The notes under the pieces were generated by a model. It was not told where the DNA came from, ran no database searches, and saw nothing but the letters and a program-made list of their open reading frames with translations. Both the position numbers and the translations under genes were made by a program. Below, in pieces: positions 24,290 to 33,408 of a DNA stretch of 44,880 nucleotides. Numbering within the stretch: the stretch's first letter is position 1; the number at the start of each line of letters is the position of its first letter. Origin of the DNA: an uncultured Collinsella sp. (GTDB taxonomy: Bacteria > Actinomycetota > Coriobacteriia > Coriobacteriales > Coriobacteriaceae); the NCBI GenBank assembly GCA_900756765.1, contig CAAELE010000008.1, forward strand, positions 1-44,880. Direction: 5' to 3'.

Positions 24290-27200
24290 ATGGCGAACAC
24301 CCAGAACTATATTAATCACCTGCTGCAGAACACCGGCATTACGCCGGCGTGCAGCGAAGAAGAGCGCCTGGCTGCCGAGGATATCGCTCAGATTTTCCGC
24401 AACCACGGCTTTGACCCCGAGGTACAGGAATTTAATGCTCCCGCGCCCAGCAGGTTGGCGTTTGCCGTTACCGGTATTCTGGCGTTTGCCGGCGCCCTGC
24501 TGATGGGCGTCGGCGGCGGTATCGGCTTGGTCGGCACCTTGCTGGCCATTGTCGGTGCCGTGCTCTACGTGCTCGAGCGCACGGGGCATCCCGTGGTTTC
24601 GCGCCTGGGAAAGACCGGTGTGAGCCAAAATGTCATTGCCTATCACAAGGCCTCGGGCCCGCTTGCGTCTCCGCGCAACCGTCCGGTCGTCGTGGTGGCG
24701 CACTATGATTCCCCCCGTGCCGAGCTCCTTGCTCGCGAGCCCTACGCTCCGTATCGCGCGCTCATCGCCAAGCTCCTGCCTGTCGTTACGATCGCGCCCG
24801 CGGCTGTTGCCATCCTGCGTATCCTGCCACTTCCCGGCGTGCTCAAGGTGCTGCTGTGGGTTGTCGCGATTCTGGCCTCCCTTGTGGCACTGGCCAACGC
24901 CGCCAATATCATCTCCAACCGTTTTGTGCTTCCCTACACGTCTGGCGCGGTGTGCAACAAGTCCTCTGTTGCCGCCATGCTCGGTGTCATGGACAACGTT
25001 GCCCCCTATCAGGGCGAAAACGAGTTCCCCGACGACATTCCATTCGATACCTATTTTGGCGAACAGAAGCGTCGCGCCGAGGAAATGGCGCGCGCGGCGG
25101 CCGAGTATGCCGCGGCCCAGCAGCAAAACGACTACGGCAACACCATTGAATATGAGGAACCTTCCTACGACGAGGACGAGTTTGGCCAGCCGGTGGCACC
25201 TGTCGATGCACCCGAGCAGGACGAGGCTTTTGATGGACAGATCGATGGTTTTGAGGGTGCCTCTGCCGACGAGACGCTGATCGGCGTTATCGCGCCCGAG
25301 GCTCAAGACCAGACCGCCCAGGCCGAAGTGTCCACCGAGGAAAAGTCCACCGCCGAGCCGGCGGAAGAGCCCGCGGTGGTCGAAGCCGCCGAGCCCAAGC
25401 TCTATCGCAATGCCGCCGGCAATATCCGCTTTGGTTCGGATGCCATCCGAGCGCTCGGCATGCTTCCCGAGTCCTGTACGCTCGATTACGAAGAGGGCGA
25501 GGAACCGACGTTTGAGCCGGAGCATGCTCCCGTTGCACAGGAGCCTGCGCCCGCGGCCAATACGGCTGTTGCTCCCGCTGAGCCGGTCGCTGCTCCTGTT
25601 GCTGCCGCGGAGTCTGACGCAAAGCCCGCGCTCGATTCTGCAGCCGGTCTGGATATTCTGGCGCCTGCCGCTCCGGCACAGGTTGAAGACGAGGCCGCCG
25701 ACGAAGACTATGACGAGTATCCGCAGCGCGTGTCCTATGAGAGTGACACCGATTTCTCGGCCGAGCTTCCCTCGACAACGCCCCATGCCGATATCGCTTC
25801 CGCGTTCTCCTCGATTGGTGCCAGCGCTTCTAGCTTCTTTAAGGGCGCCCTTGCGAAGGGCAAGAAGTTCGTCGACGACTTTGAGGAAAAGCGCGCCGCT
25901 GCCCGCGAGGCCGCCGAGCGGGAGGCCATCGCCCAGCAGCAGGCCGCCGAGGCCGAGCGTGAGCGTGCGGCACAGGAGTTCGAGCAGGGCGAGGCCGAGC
26001 AGCCGGAGCCTGTCGATGTCGCCGACGCCACGACGTCCTTCGAGGCTCCGCAGCCGACATCCGCTGACGTTGCCGAGCCTACGACGTCCTTTGAGGCGCA
26101 GCAGCCGGTCGATGGCACCATGTCATTTGATGCCACGATGACGTTTGAGAAGCAGGGCACCGCAATTGCCGAGCCCCTTCCCATCTCCGATGATGCCCAG
26201 GACGCCGCCGATGATTCGGTTGTCGACGAGGCCGATTCCGTTGAGGCCAGCGCACCCGAGCAGGTCGAGGCTCCTGTTGTGGAGCAGGAGCCCCCTGCGA
26301 TTGACGAGGCTCCCAAGACGGATGAGTCCAGGCCTTATTCTACGCAGATCTTTACCATGCCCGCGCCGAGCGACCCCGGTGCCACGGTGGCCAATGCCGC
26401 TCCCACGCAGGACGAGACGGTTGACTCCCTCATGGCGCAGATTTCGTCTCAGGTGCCTCCGCGCCAGCAAATGAATATCCCCGATCCGGCCTCCGCGCCC
26501 GCGCCCTCTTCGTCGCCGCTGGCCTCGGTCCCCGATCCGTCGCTGCCTTCGATGCAACAGGCCAACGTTGCGTCCCGCACGTCGCTGTTCGATCTTCCCG
26601 ATCCTTCGGCGCAGACAAATGATCCCTTTGCGACGGCGCAGGGCCCCGAGCCCACATCGGCACCGGTCGCGACCCCCATGCCCATCTCCTCGGGCGCACA
26701 ACCGCTCGAGACCATCTCGGCTCCTGCTTCGACGGGTGCCAAGCCGCAGAAGCGTGGCCTGGGTGGCTTGTTCGGTCGCAAAAAGAAGAACGAGCAGGAC
26801 AGCATGAGCGACTGGCTGGGCGTCGAAGACGATTACGATGCCAAGAAGTCTGGTCGCGGCATTGGCTCGTGGGATAACTTCGAGGATGACGACGACGGTT
26901 GGAAGGGCGGCGCCACCTCTTCTGATGGTGCTTCTGCCGAGGATATGCTCTCGGCCGTTGCCTCCATGGGCGACGATGAGCTGCTCGGCCACGATATCTG
27001 GTTCGTCGCAACGGGCGCGTCCGATTGCGACGGCGCCGGCATGAGGGCGTTTTTGGCCTCGCATCGTGACAAGCTCCGTGGCGTGTTCTTCATCAACCTC
27101 GAGTCTATCGGTGCCGGCAGGCTTTCGGTGGTAACGGTCGAGGGCGAGCAGCAGCTGTTTAAGGGCGATCGCCGCATCATGAATCTTGTCAGCAAGGTGT

Positions 27201-27421
27201 GTAAGTCGTTCCACGTCGATTGCGGTGCGTTCGAGATGCCCTATGCAAAAACCGATGCATCCGCAGCGCTCGAGGCGAGCCGTCGCGCCCTTACGATCGC
27301 CGGTGTGGACGGCCCGCGCCTTGCCTGCGCTCGCACCGAGGATGACCTGCCGTACAACGTCAATCCGACCAATATCGCTACGGTGTCCGAGGTTGTGACC
27401 GAGGTCATTCGTCGTTCGTAG
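24290..27421 (+). CDS. Membrane M28-peptidase-like protein with a giant disordered insert
   Basis: This 1043-residue protein keeps the outline of an M28 zinc aminopeptidase fold. The N-terminal part has AHYDSPRAE (about 138-146), and the C-terminal part has IWFVATGA, INLESIG and NVNPTNIATVSE. Two hydrophobic hairpins (about 57-95 and 163-205) lie inside the first part. Between residues about 240 and 890 is a low-complexity A/P/E/D-rich insert. By eye, the bridging Asp site reads CNKSS, the catalytic Glu pair reads SD, and the last His reads R, so most zinc ligands seem lost. ATG 24290 has GGAG five bases upstream. Function unknown. Confidence 0.8.
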   Translation: MANTQNYINHLLQNTGITPACSEEERLAAEDIAQIFRNHGFDPEVQEFNAPAPSRLAFAVTGILAFAGALLMGVGGGIGLVGTLLAIVGAVLYVLERTGHPVVSRLGKTGVSQNVIAYHKASGPLASPRNRPVVVVAHYDSPRAELLAREPYAPYRALIAKLLPVVTIAPAAVAILRILPLPGVLKVLLWVVAILASLVALANAANIISNRFVLPYTSGAVCNKSSVAAMLGVMDNVAPYQGENEFPDDIPFDTYFGEQKRRAEEMARAAAEYAAAQQQNDYGNTIEYEEPSYDEDEFGQPVAPVDAPEQDEAFDGQIDGFEGASADETLIGVIAPEAQDQTAQAEVSTEEKSTAEPAEEPAVVEAAEPKLYRNAAGNIRFGSDAIRALGMLPESCTLDYEEGEEPTFEPEHAPVAQEPAPAANTAVAPAEPVAAPVAAAESDAKPALDSAAGLDILAPAAPAQVEDEAADEDYDEYPQRVSYESDTDFSAELPSTTPHADIASAFSSIGASASSFFKGALAKGKKFVDDFEEKRAAAREAAEREAIAQQQAAEAERERAAQEFEQGEAEQPEPVDVADATTSFEAPQPTSADVAEPTTSFEAQQPVDGTMSFDATMTFEKQGTAIAEPLPISDDAQDAADDSVVDEADSVEASAPEQVEAPVVEQEPPAIDEAPKTDESRPYSTQIFTMPAPSDPGATVANAAPTQDETVDSLMAQISSQVPPRQQMNIPDPASAPAPSSSPLASVPDPSLPSMQQANVASRTSLFDLPDPSAQTNDPFATAQGPEPTSAPVATPMPISSGAQPLETISAPASTGAKPQKRGLGGLFGRKKKNEQDSMSDWLGVEDDYDAKKSGRGIGSWDNFEDDDDGWKGGATSSDGASAEDMLSAVASMGDDELLGHDIWFVATGASDCDGAGMRAFLASHRDKLRGVFFINLESIGAGRLSVVTVEGEQQLFKGDRRIMNLVSKVCKSFHVDCGAFEMPYAKTDASAALEASRRALTIAGVDGPRLACARTEDDLPYNVNPTNIATVSEVVTEVIRRS

Positions 27422-27443
27422 ACAGATCCGCTAAGGAGTCAGC

Positions 27444-27662
27444 GTGTTTTCGTACATCAAGCGCCATTGGCCCATCTATCTGATTTTGACCCTGATCGCT
27501 ATCGCATTGGGTTTTGGGGCCGCGTACGTCGTTGGCGTTAAGGGATCGACGCCCGAGACAACAATGAGCGAAGAGGTGGAGCAAGAGCAAAGCTTGGGTG
27601 CCGACGGTATTTCCGAGTCCGATCAGGCAGCCATCGATGGCGGTTCGTCATCTGCTGAATAG
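27444..27662 (+). CDS. Small single-pass membrane protein
   Basis: This 72-residue product has one strong hydrophobic segment (WPIYLILTLIAIALGFGAAY) after a short basic start and an acidic, serine-rich tail. The start is GTG with AAGGAG upstream, and it lies 23 bp after the M28-like gene, so it is likely co-transcribed. Not recognised. Confidence 0.7.
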   Translation: MFSYIKRHWPIYLILTLIAIALGFGAAYVVGVKGSTPETTMSEEVEQEQSLGADGISESDQAAIDGGSSSAE

Positions 27663-27682
27663 CCGATTCATCGTTTATGCCC

Positions 27683-27720
27683 AAAGCGGGCGAGCCGGGA
27701 GACTGGCTCGCCCGCTTTTT
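27683..27720. terminator. Bidirectional terminator between convergent genes
   Basis: A perfect 14-bp stem (27683-27696 with 27705-27718) has T residues on the plus strand and A residues before it that give a T tract on the minus strand. It serves both the small membrane protein gene and the surface protein gene. Confidence 0.88.
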
Positions 27721-27727
27721 CATTGTG

Positions 27728-30700
27728 CTAGCGCTTCTTTGTGGTTGACCTAAGGCGAGCGAACCATATGGCTGCAGCGCCCGAGGTCAGGAGTGCGGTG
27801 ATGCATGCGGCGACAGGAACAGATCCCGTTGCCGGCAGGTTCTGAGGCAGGGCGCATCGTTGGATGACGCGGTCCCCATCATGCGCCTCGAGTTTATCGC
27901 CACCTCCGTTGCGGCAAAGATCGACGCGCGCGCTGTTGGCAAGTGCGGTTTGGGGTGTATAGGACGACGTTGCCTGCATATGCACGACTGCGCCTCGGGC
28001 ATCCGAGTTAAGGGCCGCCTTGGCATCGTCGAGATCGTCGTGTTCGTCTTTAAGGTCATCCCGGGTCCAAGAGTCCGCCTCGCTTCTGGTTGTAAAGTCG
28101 GCGGCTACCGCACCGTATTCAAAACGGATGCCCGTGATGACGGCGTCGTCCGTAAGATCAATCTCTTTCGTATCGAGCGTGACGGACTTGTCCGTCGGGA
28201 TATCTGCTTTCCATAGGTGCCACCCGTCGTAATCGACGAGACGCACATCGTCGCCCAGCAGCTTTGTAACCTCTTCCGTTTCGAGCCAAGGATTGTGATG
28301 CCCGTCGTCAAGCGTTGCATTGACCTGCTTGCCCGTATCGCCTGTTCCTGCCGGAGACGTTCGATACCACACGTTGCACAGCCCGTTTAGATCACCGACC
28401 GCAATAGGGGTTTCAACGGCAACAAGTTTCGCTGCGCCATCTTTGGTGCACTCAAGGTCGTCGGTGATGGTCAACTCGTCGACCCAGGTGCTCGACTCAT
28501 TTTTGGCGTCGATGGTATAGGAGAAGGCGCCTGGCGTATTGGCCCGTGCTTTGGCTCGGTTTTTTCCGTCGCCGTTGGCAACAAGTTTGCTTATGACTGG
28601 CTGTGCAATCTCTTGGCGCTTATCGACGCTTCCCCTGATCTCGATGGGGGCATCCTTCATGGCCATGGTTTGAACTTCTCCCGTGGCCTTTACTTCAAAC
28701 GTTATCTCTTCGGCGAGGTCGTAGGTACGCGGGGACATCGTTTCGCGCAGGGTGTAGGTGCCGGGTGAAAGGTGCTCAATGTGGTGCGGTTCGCCGGATG
28801 AAGTCCAAGAATCGATTTCGTTGCCATTGGAGTCGCAGAGGACAAGCTCGGCGCCTGTCACTTCCTGACCTCCGCACGCGTCGACTTTGGAGACATCGAT
28901 CTTGGTGTAGTCGTTGGAAACGTCAAGGTGCACTTCGATTACGGGCGTTTGCTGGTCAGCGTACGACAACTTCACGGTATGTGGGGTCGGGTTGAGCAGA
29001 TAACCTTCGGGCGCTTGTGTCTCGACGACCTCGTAGGTGGCGGTGCCGCATCCCAGCGAAAGATGGTCGACTCGCGCATGCCCCCGTTCGTCGGTTGTAA
29101 CGGTGGCGACGGTTTCGCCATCCAGGGCGACGATACTGTCGTCGGTTCGCACGATGTCGCCGACAGCGCGGATGTCAAACGTGGCTCCAGCGAGGGTGCG
29201 CCCATCTACAGCATCCGTCTTAATGATTTCGATGCTTCCGGTTGCGGCGTCGTCATAGAACGAGGCGACAGCGACCGGTGTCAGATTTCTGTCGGCGGGA
29301 ATCGTTATCTCCAGGTCTTCTCCGCGCAGATACGGCTCCTTGGCCGATGCCTCGTGCACGTAGTATGTTCCGGGATTAAGTGATTCGGGCAGCGTGACGG
29401 CGCCGGCTGTATCGGTTGTGAAGGTGTTCATTACATTGTGGGCCGGATACCAACATGTTTGCGAGATGGGCTCGTGGTGGCTATCGAGCAGCTGGAACGT
29501 AAAGCCGGCAAGTGGTACGGTGCCGCCGGTCTGAGCATCGCGCTTTACAATTTGAAGGTGTGTCGATAGGGCATGGTTGTCAACGATGTACTGAAGCTCG
29601 GCGCCGTCTGCGATCTGCTCTGCTGTGATGGTCCATTCTCCTGCTTGCTTAAATCCTTCAGGGACCGTTTCTGCAACCTCGCGAACGGTGTAGCCCGCGC
29701 GGTCGTAGGGAATGGCACCGTGAGCGCCAGCGGGTCGCTTGCCTGCGCCAAACCATGCTTCGGGCTGGTCTTTGGTGGAGGCAAAGCCGTAAACGTTTGT
29801 GGTCAACGTGCCGACGACTTGTTGGGAGCTATTGCTGACAACTTCAAAGACGACGCCTCCCGCCGGCTGCTCAAGGCCGGACTCATCGTTATCGCCATGG
29901 TCCTTAAACTTCGAGATTTCAAGGTCAAAGGCGATGGGGATGTTGGGAATACGGCTTTCGAGCTCAACGATGCCCGTATCTCCGAGTTGCTCGGCACCGA
30001 CGGTGTAGCTCCAACAGTCGTTTGAAATCAGGTAGCCCTCGGGCGCTTTCGATTCGTAGATGGTAAAGGTGCCCAGAGGAACGTCGTCGAGAATCGCCTG
30101 TCCGTTTTCGTCGGTCGTAAGGGTGCGAGTCCAGCCGGGAGTTGATTGCGAGACGCAGGTGAATTCAGCGCCCGCAAGCGACGCCCCAACCTGGGCGCCG
30201 GCATTCGTGGCGGCATCGATTTTTGCAATACGCAAGGTGATGGTGCCGGGCTGCTCGTTGATAGTGACATGTTCGCAGCTGTTTTGTGTGGTGAAGGCTA
30301 TTCGGTCGCCTCGAGGGATATAGCCTGCCGGGGCTTTGGTTTCGACCAGGTAATATGCCGTATTGGGCAAAAGCGTTGCTTGTGTACGCCCGCTTTCGTC
30401 CGTCTGGATAGTGCCGACACGTGCATCGCCCGCACTTTCAAAGATATCGAAGGTTGCGCCACCGAGTCTGTAGGTGTCGTTACCGGCGGTGATGTCAGCC
30501 TGGGACGATTGTTTTTGGAAAGATACGGAGACGGCGGGCAGAACATAGAGCATGTCCTGGTGTCGACCCTCGCCCGAGACCGGGCCGCGATAACGCCTGG
30601 CTCGATGTGGGGCCGCCTTAATGGATCCGGACTTAGCGCTCTCGTAGAGCCAACGTGCAGCCGCTACGGCCTCGGCGTTTTCGTAAAACCTACCGCTTCT

Positions 30701-31159
30701 GGCAACTCCCTTGCTATTTGTATACGAATAGGTGCCGTCGGGGCGCGTGGTTCCGTTGAGCATCCACACGGCAATCTGGGTGGCGGCACGGGCGAGGTCG
30801 GGCGACAGATTGTGGCCGCCAAAGGAGGTACTGGAAGGATATCCGTGACAGACGATGGCGGCAAATTCGTCATCGAGCCATGTCCAGCCCTGGTTATATG
30901 TACGCCATGGCCCTCCCGGCTTGCTGGGGCCGGGGCAGTCTTGATTCATACAGTACGAAATCGAAGTGTCCTGTGCCTCGTATTTACCGACACCGAAGGG
31001 GCCGCAACCGTCGCTTATGGTGCGGAAATTAAGGGCGTCACTCCCGTCGACGGCGAGTGCGGCCCCTGGGGCCAGGCAGCCGATCAGAAAAAAGAGGAGC
31101 AGGAGCAGCGGACCTGTTGCGATTGCGCTGTGGACAGAGTGCGTGGGTGCGTTGGACAT
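27728..31159 (-). CDS. LPxTG surface adhesin with thioester and CnaB-like domains
   Basis: This 1143-residue protein has a signal peptide (hydrophobic 17-36, ending ALA), a thioester domain with YCM (Cys70) and TQIAVW (Gln128), and about six CnaB/SpaA-type repeats, each with an L-x-G-A-x-F start and an E-x-x-AP-x-GY end. A final domain of about 250 residues precedes the sorting signal LPATG (1108-1112), a membrane helix and a KKR tail. Thioester domains form Cys-Gln bonds that attach covalently to host targets. CnaB domains are stiffened by Lys-Asn/Asp isopeptide bonds. No sortase or other pilin gene is adjacent. Confidence 0.9.
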   Translation of the reverse strand: MSNAPTHSVHSAIATGPLLLLLFFLIGCLAPGAALAVDGSDALNFRTISDGCGPFGVGKYEAQDTSISYCMNQDCPGPSKPGGPWRTYNQGWTWLDDEFAAIVCHGYPSSTSFGGHNLSPDLARAATQIAVWMLNGTTRPDGTYSYTNSKGVARSGRFYENAEAVAAARWLYESAKSGSIKAAPHRARRYRGPVSGEGRHQDMLYVLPAVSVSFQKQSSQADITAGNDTYRLGGATFDIFESAGDARVGTIQTDESGRTQATLLPNTAYYLVETKAPAGYIPRGDRIAFTTQNSCEHVTINEQPGTITLRIAKIDAATNAGAQVGASLAGAEFTCVSQSTPGWTRTLTTDENGQAILDDVPLGTFTIYESKAPEGYLISNDCWSYTVGAEQLGDTGIVELESRIPNIPIAFDLEISKFKDHGDNDESGLEQPAGGVVFEVVSNSSQQVVGTLTTNVYGFASTKDQPEAWFGAGKRPAGAHGAIPYDRAGYTVREVAETVPEGFKQAGEWTITAEQIADGAELQYIVDNHALSTHLQIVKRDAQTGGTVPLAGFTFQLLDSHHEPISQTCWYPAHNVMNTFTTDTAGAVTLPESLNPGTYYVHEASAKEPYLRGEDLEITIPADRNLTPVAVASFYDDAATGSIEIIKTDAVDGRTLAGATFDIRAVGDIVRTDDSIVALDGETVATVTTDERGHARVDHLSLGCGTATYEVVETQAPEGYLLNPTPHTVKLSYADQQTPVIEVHLDVSNDYTKIDVSKVDACGGQEVTGAELVLCDSNGNEIDSWTSSGEPHHIEHLSPGTYTLRETMSPRTYDLAEEITFEVKATGEVQTMAMKDAPIEIRGSVDKRQEIAQPVISKLVANGDGKNRAKARANTPGAFSYTIDAKNESSTWVDELTITDDLECTKDGAAKLVAVETPIAVGDLNGLCNVWYRTSPAGTGDTGKQVNATLDDGHHNPWLETEEVTKLLGDDVRLVDYDGWHLWKADIPTDKSVTLDTKEIDLTDDAVITGIRFEYGAVAADFTTRSEADSWTRDDLKDEHDDLDDAKAALNSDARGAVVHMQATSSYTPQTALANSARVDLCRNGGGDKLEAHDGDRVIQRCALPQNLPATGSVPVAACITALLTSGAAAIWFARLRSTTKKR

Positions 31160-31413
31160 GGCTGCTCCTTATCCCTCGTGCGCCGCACGGGGAGGCCGCG
31201 GCGCTTGGGATGAGGCTACCGCCATGGTTCATGCGGGTAAGTACCAGAAGCTGACCAAAAGCTTGCCCGATTTCTGACAAATCGAGCTTAAATACAACAA
31301 TCAGATAAAAGTGCAGGTAAAAGATAGTAAGGAAAGAAAGACAAAGGTCCTCATCTCCACAATTGGCGTAGTTTTCAAACGATTCTCCACAGCTAAAACA
31401 AGCATCGACACCC
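31160..31413. other. Intergenic region upstream of the adhesin and tRNA-Gly
   Basis: About 250 bases, rather AT-rich from 31265 on. It should hold the adhesin promoter reading leftward, but no convincing -35/-10 pair was found. No gene is supported here. Confidence 0.5.
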
Positions 31414-31443
31414 TTGTATCGAACAAGACAACCGCGTTATACT
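31414..31443 (+). promoter_or_regulatory. Promoter of tRNA-Gly
   Basis: TTGTAT (31414-31419) and TATACT (31438-31443) are 18 bases apart. The -10 box ends 13 bases before the mature tRNA 5' end. Confidence 0.7.
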
Positions 31444-31456
31444 AGCCAACACACAA

Positions 31457-31531
31457 GCGGGCATCGCCAAGTGGTAAGGCATCAGCTTCCCAAGCTGACA
31501 CTCGCGGGTTCGAGTCCCGTTGCCCGCTCCA
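31457..31531 (+). tRNA. tRNA-Gly (anticodon CCC), CCA encoded
   Basis: Cloverleaf with acceptor GCGGGCA/TGCCCGC, discriminator T and encoded CCA. The anticodon stem TCAGC/GCTGA closes loop TTCCCAA, so the anticodon is CCC. The last 18 bases are copied exactly at 31706-31723. Confidence 0.95.
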
Positions 31532-31542
31532 GTTAAAAGCAC

Positions 31543-31575
31543 AAGCACGGCACCATCACGGTGCCGTGCTTTTTT
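31543..31575 (+). terminator. Terminator of tRNA-Gly
   Basis: A perfect 12-bp stem (31543-31554 with 31560-31571) with an ATCAC loop is followed by a T tract. Confidence 0.88.
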
Positions 31576-31586
31576 CAATAAAGTGC

Positions 31587-31723
31587 CGGGACTCGAACCC
31601 GCCAGGGTGCGAGCGCTAAATAAACGCGAAGCGTTTATATCGAGCAGGCAAGGTCGCCGATAGGCGACCGCAGCCGGTGCGGATTTGCGAAGCAAATACG
31701 CGGATGTCCCGTTGCCCGCTCCA
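31587..31723 (+). repeat. tRNA-tail element behind tRNA-Gly
   Basis: The element starts with CGGGACTCGAACCCGC (31587-31602), an exact inverted copy of the tRNA-Gly T-arm (31504-31519). Three small hairpins follow (about 31620-31637, 31652-31669, 31678-31702). It ends with GTCCCGTTGCCCGCTCCA (31706-31723), an exact direct copy of the tRNA 3' end (31514-31531). The hairpin part aligns with the element behind tRNA-Lys at 43226-43349. No gene lies inside. Confidence 0.7.
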
Positions 31724-31840
31724 CCGAGCACGGGGGACCTCGGGAGCGTCGGATTCAACCCATTTTGCCCGCGCATGGGCGTAGGTCCGGGTGTGTCGCC
31801 GCAGCCGGTGCGGATTTGCAAAGCAAATACGCGGACGTCC
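31669..31840 (+). repeat. Direct 41-bp repeat pair with degenerate tRNA tails
   Basis: Positions 31669-31709 and 31800-31840 match at 39 of 41 bases and lie 131 bp apart. The second copy is followed by GTCCTCATGGCCGCTC, a degenerate version of the tRNA-Gly tail. It looks like an older, decayed copy of the same tail element. Confidence 0.7.
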
Positions 31841-31956
31841 TCATGGCCGCTCTTGCGGCAAAATGTTAGGTTAATGCCTGCAGCCCATACTCGCACCCGC
31901 GCACGGTACAATGGTTGGGTTACGACCAACGTGCCAATAACCAAAAAGGAGCCGCT

Positions 31957-33303
31957 ATGATCGATCGCTATACCCGCCCGGAGATGGGACATATCTTCTC
32001 CCTCGAGAACAAATACGCCATTTGGCAGGAGATTGAGGTCCTGGCCTGCGAGGCTCAGGCGGAGCTCGGCAAGATCGGTATTTCCAAAGAAGAGGCCCAG
32101 TGGATCCGCGATCACGCCAACTTTGAGAAGGCAAAGGTCGATGAGATCGAGGAGGTCACGCGCCACGATGTCATCGCCTTCCTGACCAACATGAAGGAAT
32201 ATATCGACGCCGATGTTCCCGAGGGCGAGCCCAAGCCTAGCCGCTGGGTTCACTACGGTATGACCAGCTCCGACCTGGGTGATACGGCTCTGTGCTATCA
32301 GCTTACTCAGGCGTGTGACCTGATTATCGAGGACGTCAAGAAGCTCGGCGTGATCTGCAAGCGCCGCGCCTTCGAGGAGCGCAATACGCTCTGCGCCGGC
32401 CGCACCCACGGCATTCATGCCGAGCCGATGACCTTCGGTATGAAGTTCGGCTCTTGGGCGTGGGAGCTCAAACGCGATCTCGATCGTCTTGAGGACGCTC
32501 GCAAGAATGTTGCCTTCGGTGCCATCTCCGGTGCCGTCGGCACCTACAGCTCCATCGAGCCGTTCGTCGAGGAGTACGTCTGCGAGCACCTGGGCCTGGT
32601 CCACGATCCGCTGTCCACGCAGGTCATCAGCCGCGATCACCATGCCTACCTTGCCGGCGTGCTTGCCACTACGGCGGCCACCTGCGAGCGCATCGCGACC
32701 GAGGTTCGCAACCTGCAGAAGACCGATACGCTCGAGGCCGAGGAGCCCTTCCGCAAGGGCCAAAAGGGCAGCTCCGCCATGCCGCACAAGCGCAACCCGA
32801 TCACCATGGAGAAGGTCTGCGGCCTATCGCGCGTCGTGAAGTCCAACGCCCAGGTCGCCTTTGACAACGTTGCCCTGTGGCACGAGCGCGACATTTCGCA
32901 CTCTTCCGCCGAGCGCGTCGCCCAGGCCGATAGCTTCATCGCGCTTGACCATATGTTCCAGTGCCTCATTCGTGTTATCGACGGCCTGCAGCTGTATCCG
33001 GCTCGCATGATGGCCAACCTCAACAAGACTCGCGGCCTCATCTTCTCCTCCAAGGTCCTGCTGGCCCTCGTCGATACGGGCATCACCCGCGAGGATGCCT
33101 ATGCTATCGTGCAGGAAAACGCCATGGCTACCTGGCACGAGGTGCAGGATTGTGTCTCCGGCCCCACCTTTAAGGAGCGTCTCGAGGCCGATCCGCGCTG
33201 CACCGTCAGCCAGGAGAAGCTCGACGAGATTTTCGATCCGTGGGACTTCCTCACCCGCATCGACACAGTCTTCGATCGCCTGGAGCAGCTGAGCTTCGAG
33301 TAG
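31957..33303 (+). CDS. purB: Adenylosuccinate lyase
   Basis: PurB cleaves SAICAR to AICAR and adenylosuccinate to AMP in purine synthesis. The 448-residue product carries the fumarase/aspartase superfamily signature SSAMPHKRNPITMEK and the TSSDLGDTA and GRTHGIHAEP motifs. ATG 31957 is preferred over 31915 because AAAGGAG lies 6 bases upstream. A TACAAT at 31907-31912 could be its -10 box, but no good -35 is visible. It is monocistronic, with a terminator directly after. purC lies 7 kb downstream. Confidence 0.96.
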   Translation: MIDRYTRPEMGHIFSLENKYAIWQEIEVLACEAQAELGKIGISKEEAQWIRDHANFEKAKVDEIEEVTRHDVIAFLTNMKEYIDADVPEGEPKPSRWVHYGMTSSDLGDTALCYQLTQACDLIIEDVKKLGVICKRRAFEERNTLCAGRTHGIHAEPMTFGMKFGSWAWELKRDLDRLEDARKNVAFGAISGAVGTYSSIEPFVEEYVCEHLGLVHDPLSTQVISRDHHAYLAGVLATTAATCERIATEVRNLQKTDTLEAEEPFRKGQKGSSAMPHKRNPITMEKVCGLSRVVKSNAQVAFDNVALWHERDISHSSAERVAQADSFIALDHMFQCLIRVIDGLQLYPARMMANLNKTRGLIFSSKVLLALVDTGITREDAYAIVQENAMATWHEVQDCVSGPTFKERLEADPRCTVSQEKLDEIFDPWDFLTRIDTVFDRLEQLSFE

Positions 33304-33346
33304 GGTTGACCTAATTCGACCGCTTACGGATACATTTCAACCATTG

Positions 33347-33379
33347 GCGCCTTGCCCGTCTTGGGCAAGGCGCTTTTTT
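33347..33379 (+). terminator. Terminator of purB
   Basis: A perfect 11-bp stem (33347-33357 with 33363-33373) with a GTCTT loop is followed by six T residues. Confidence 0.9.
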
Positions 33380-33408
33380 CGCTGTTGCACTGGCCCCCTG
33401 GTAATAAA

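Noticed and set aside
24239..25786. Minus-strand open frame opposite the M28-like gene
   Set aside because: The Arg/Gly-rich product is antisense to the A/P/E-rich region; no recognisable domain.
30146..31213. Plus-strand open frame opposite the adhesin start
   Set aside because: Shadow frame; the adhesin on the minus strand has a signal peptide and clear domains.
31587..31860. CRISPR array
   Set aside because: Only two copies of one 41-bp segment, no regular spacers and no cas genes; better explained as tRNA-tail elements.
31393..32787. Minus-strand open frame across tRNA-Gly and purB
   Set aside because: It overlaps a tRNA, a terminator and the certain purB gene on the other strand.
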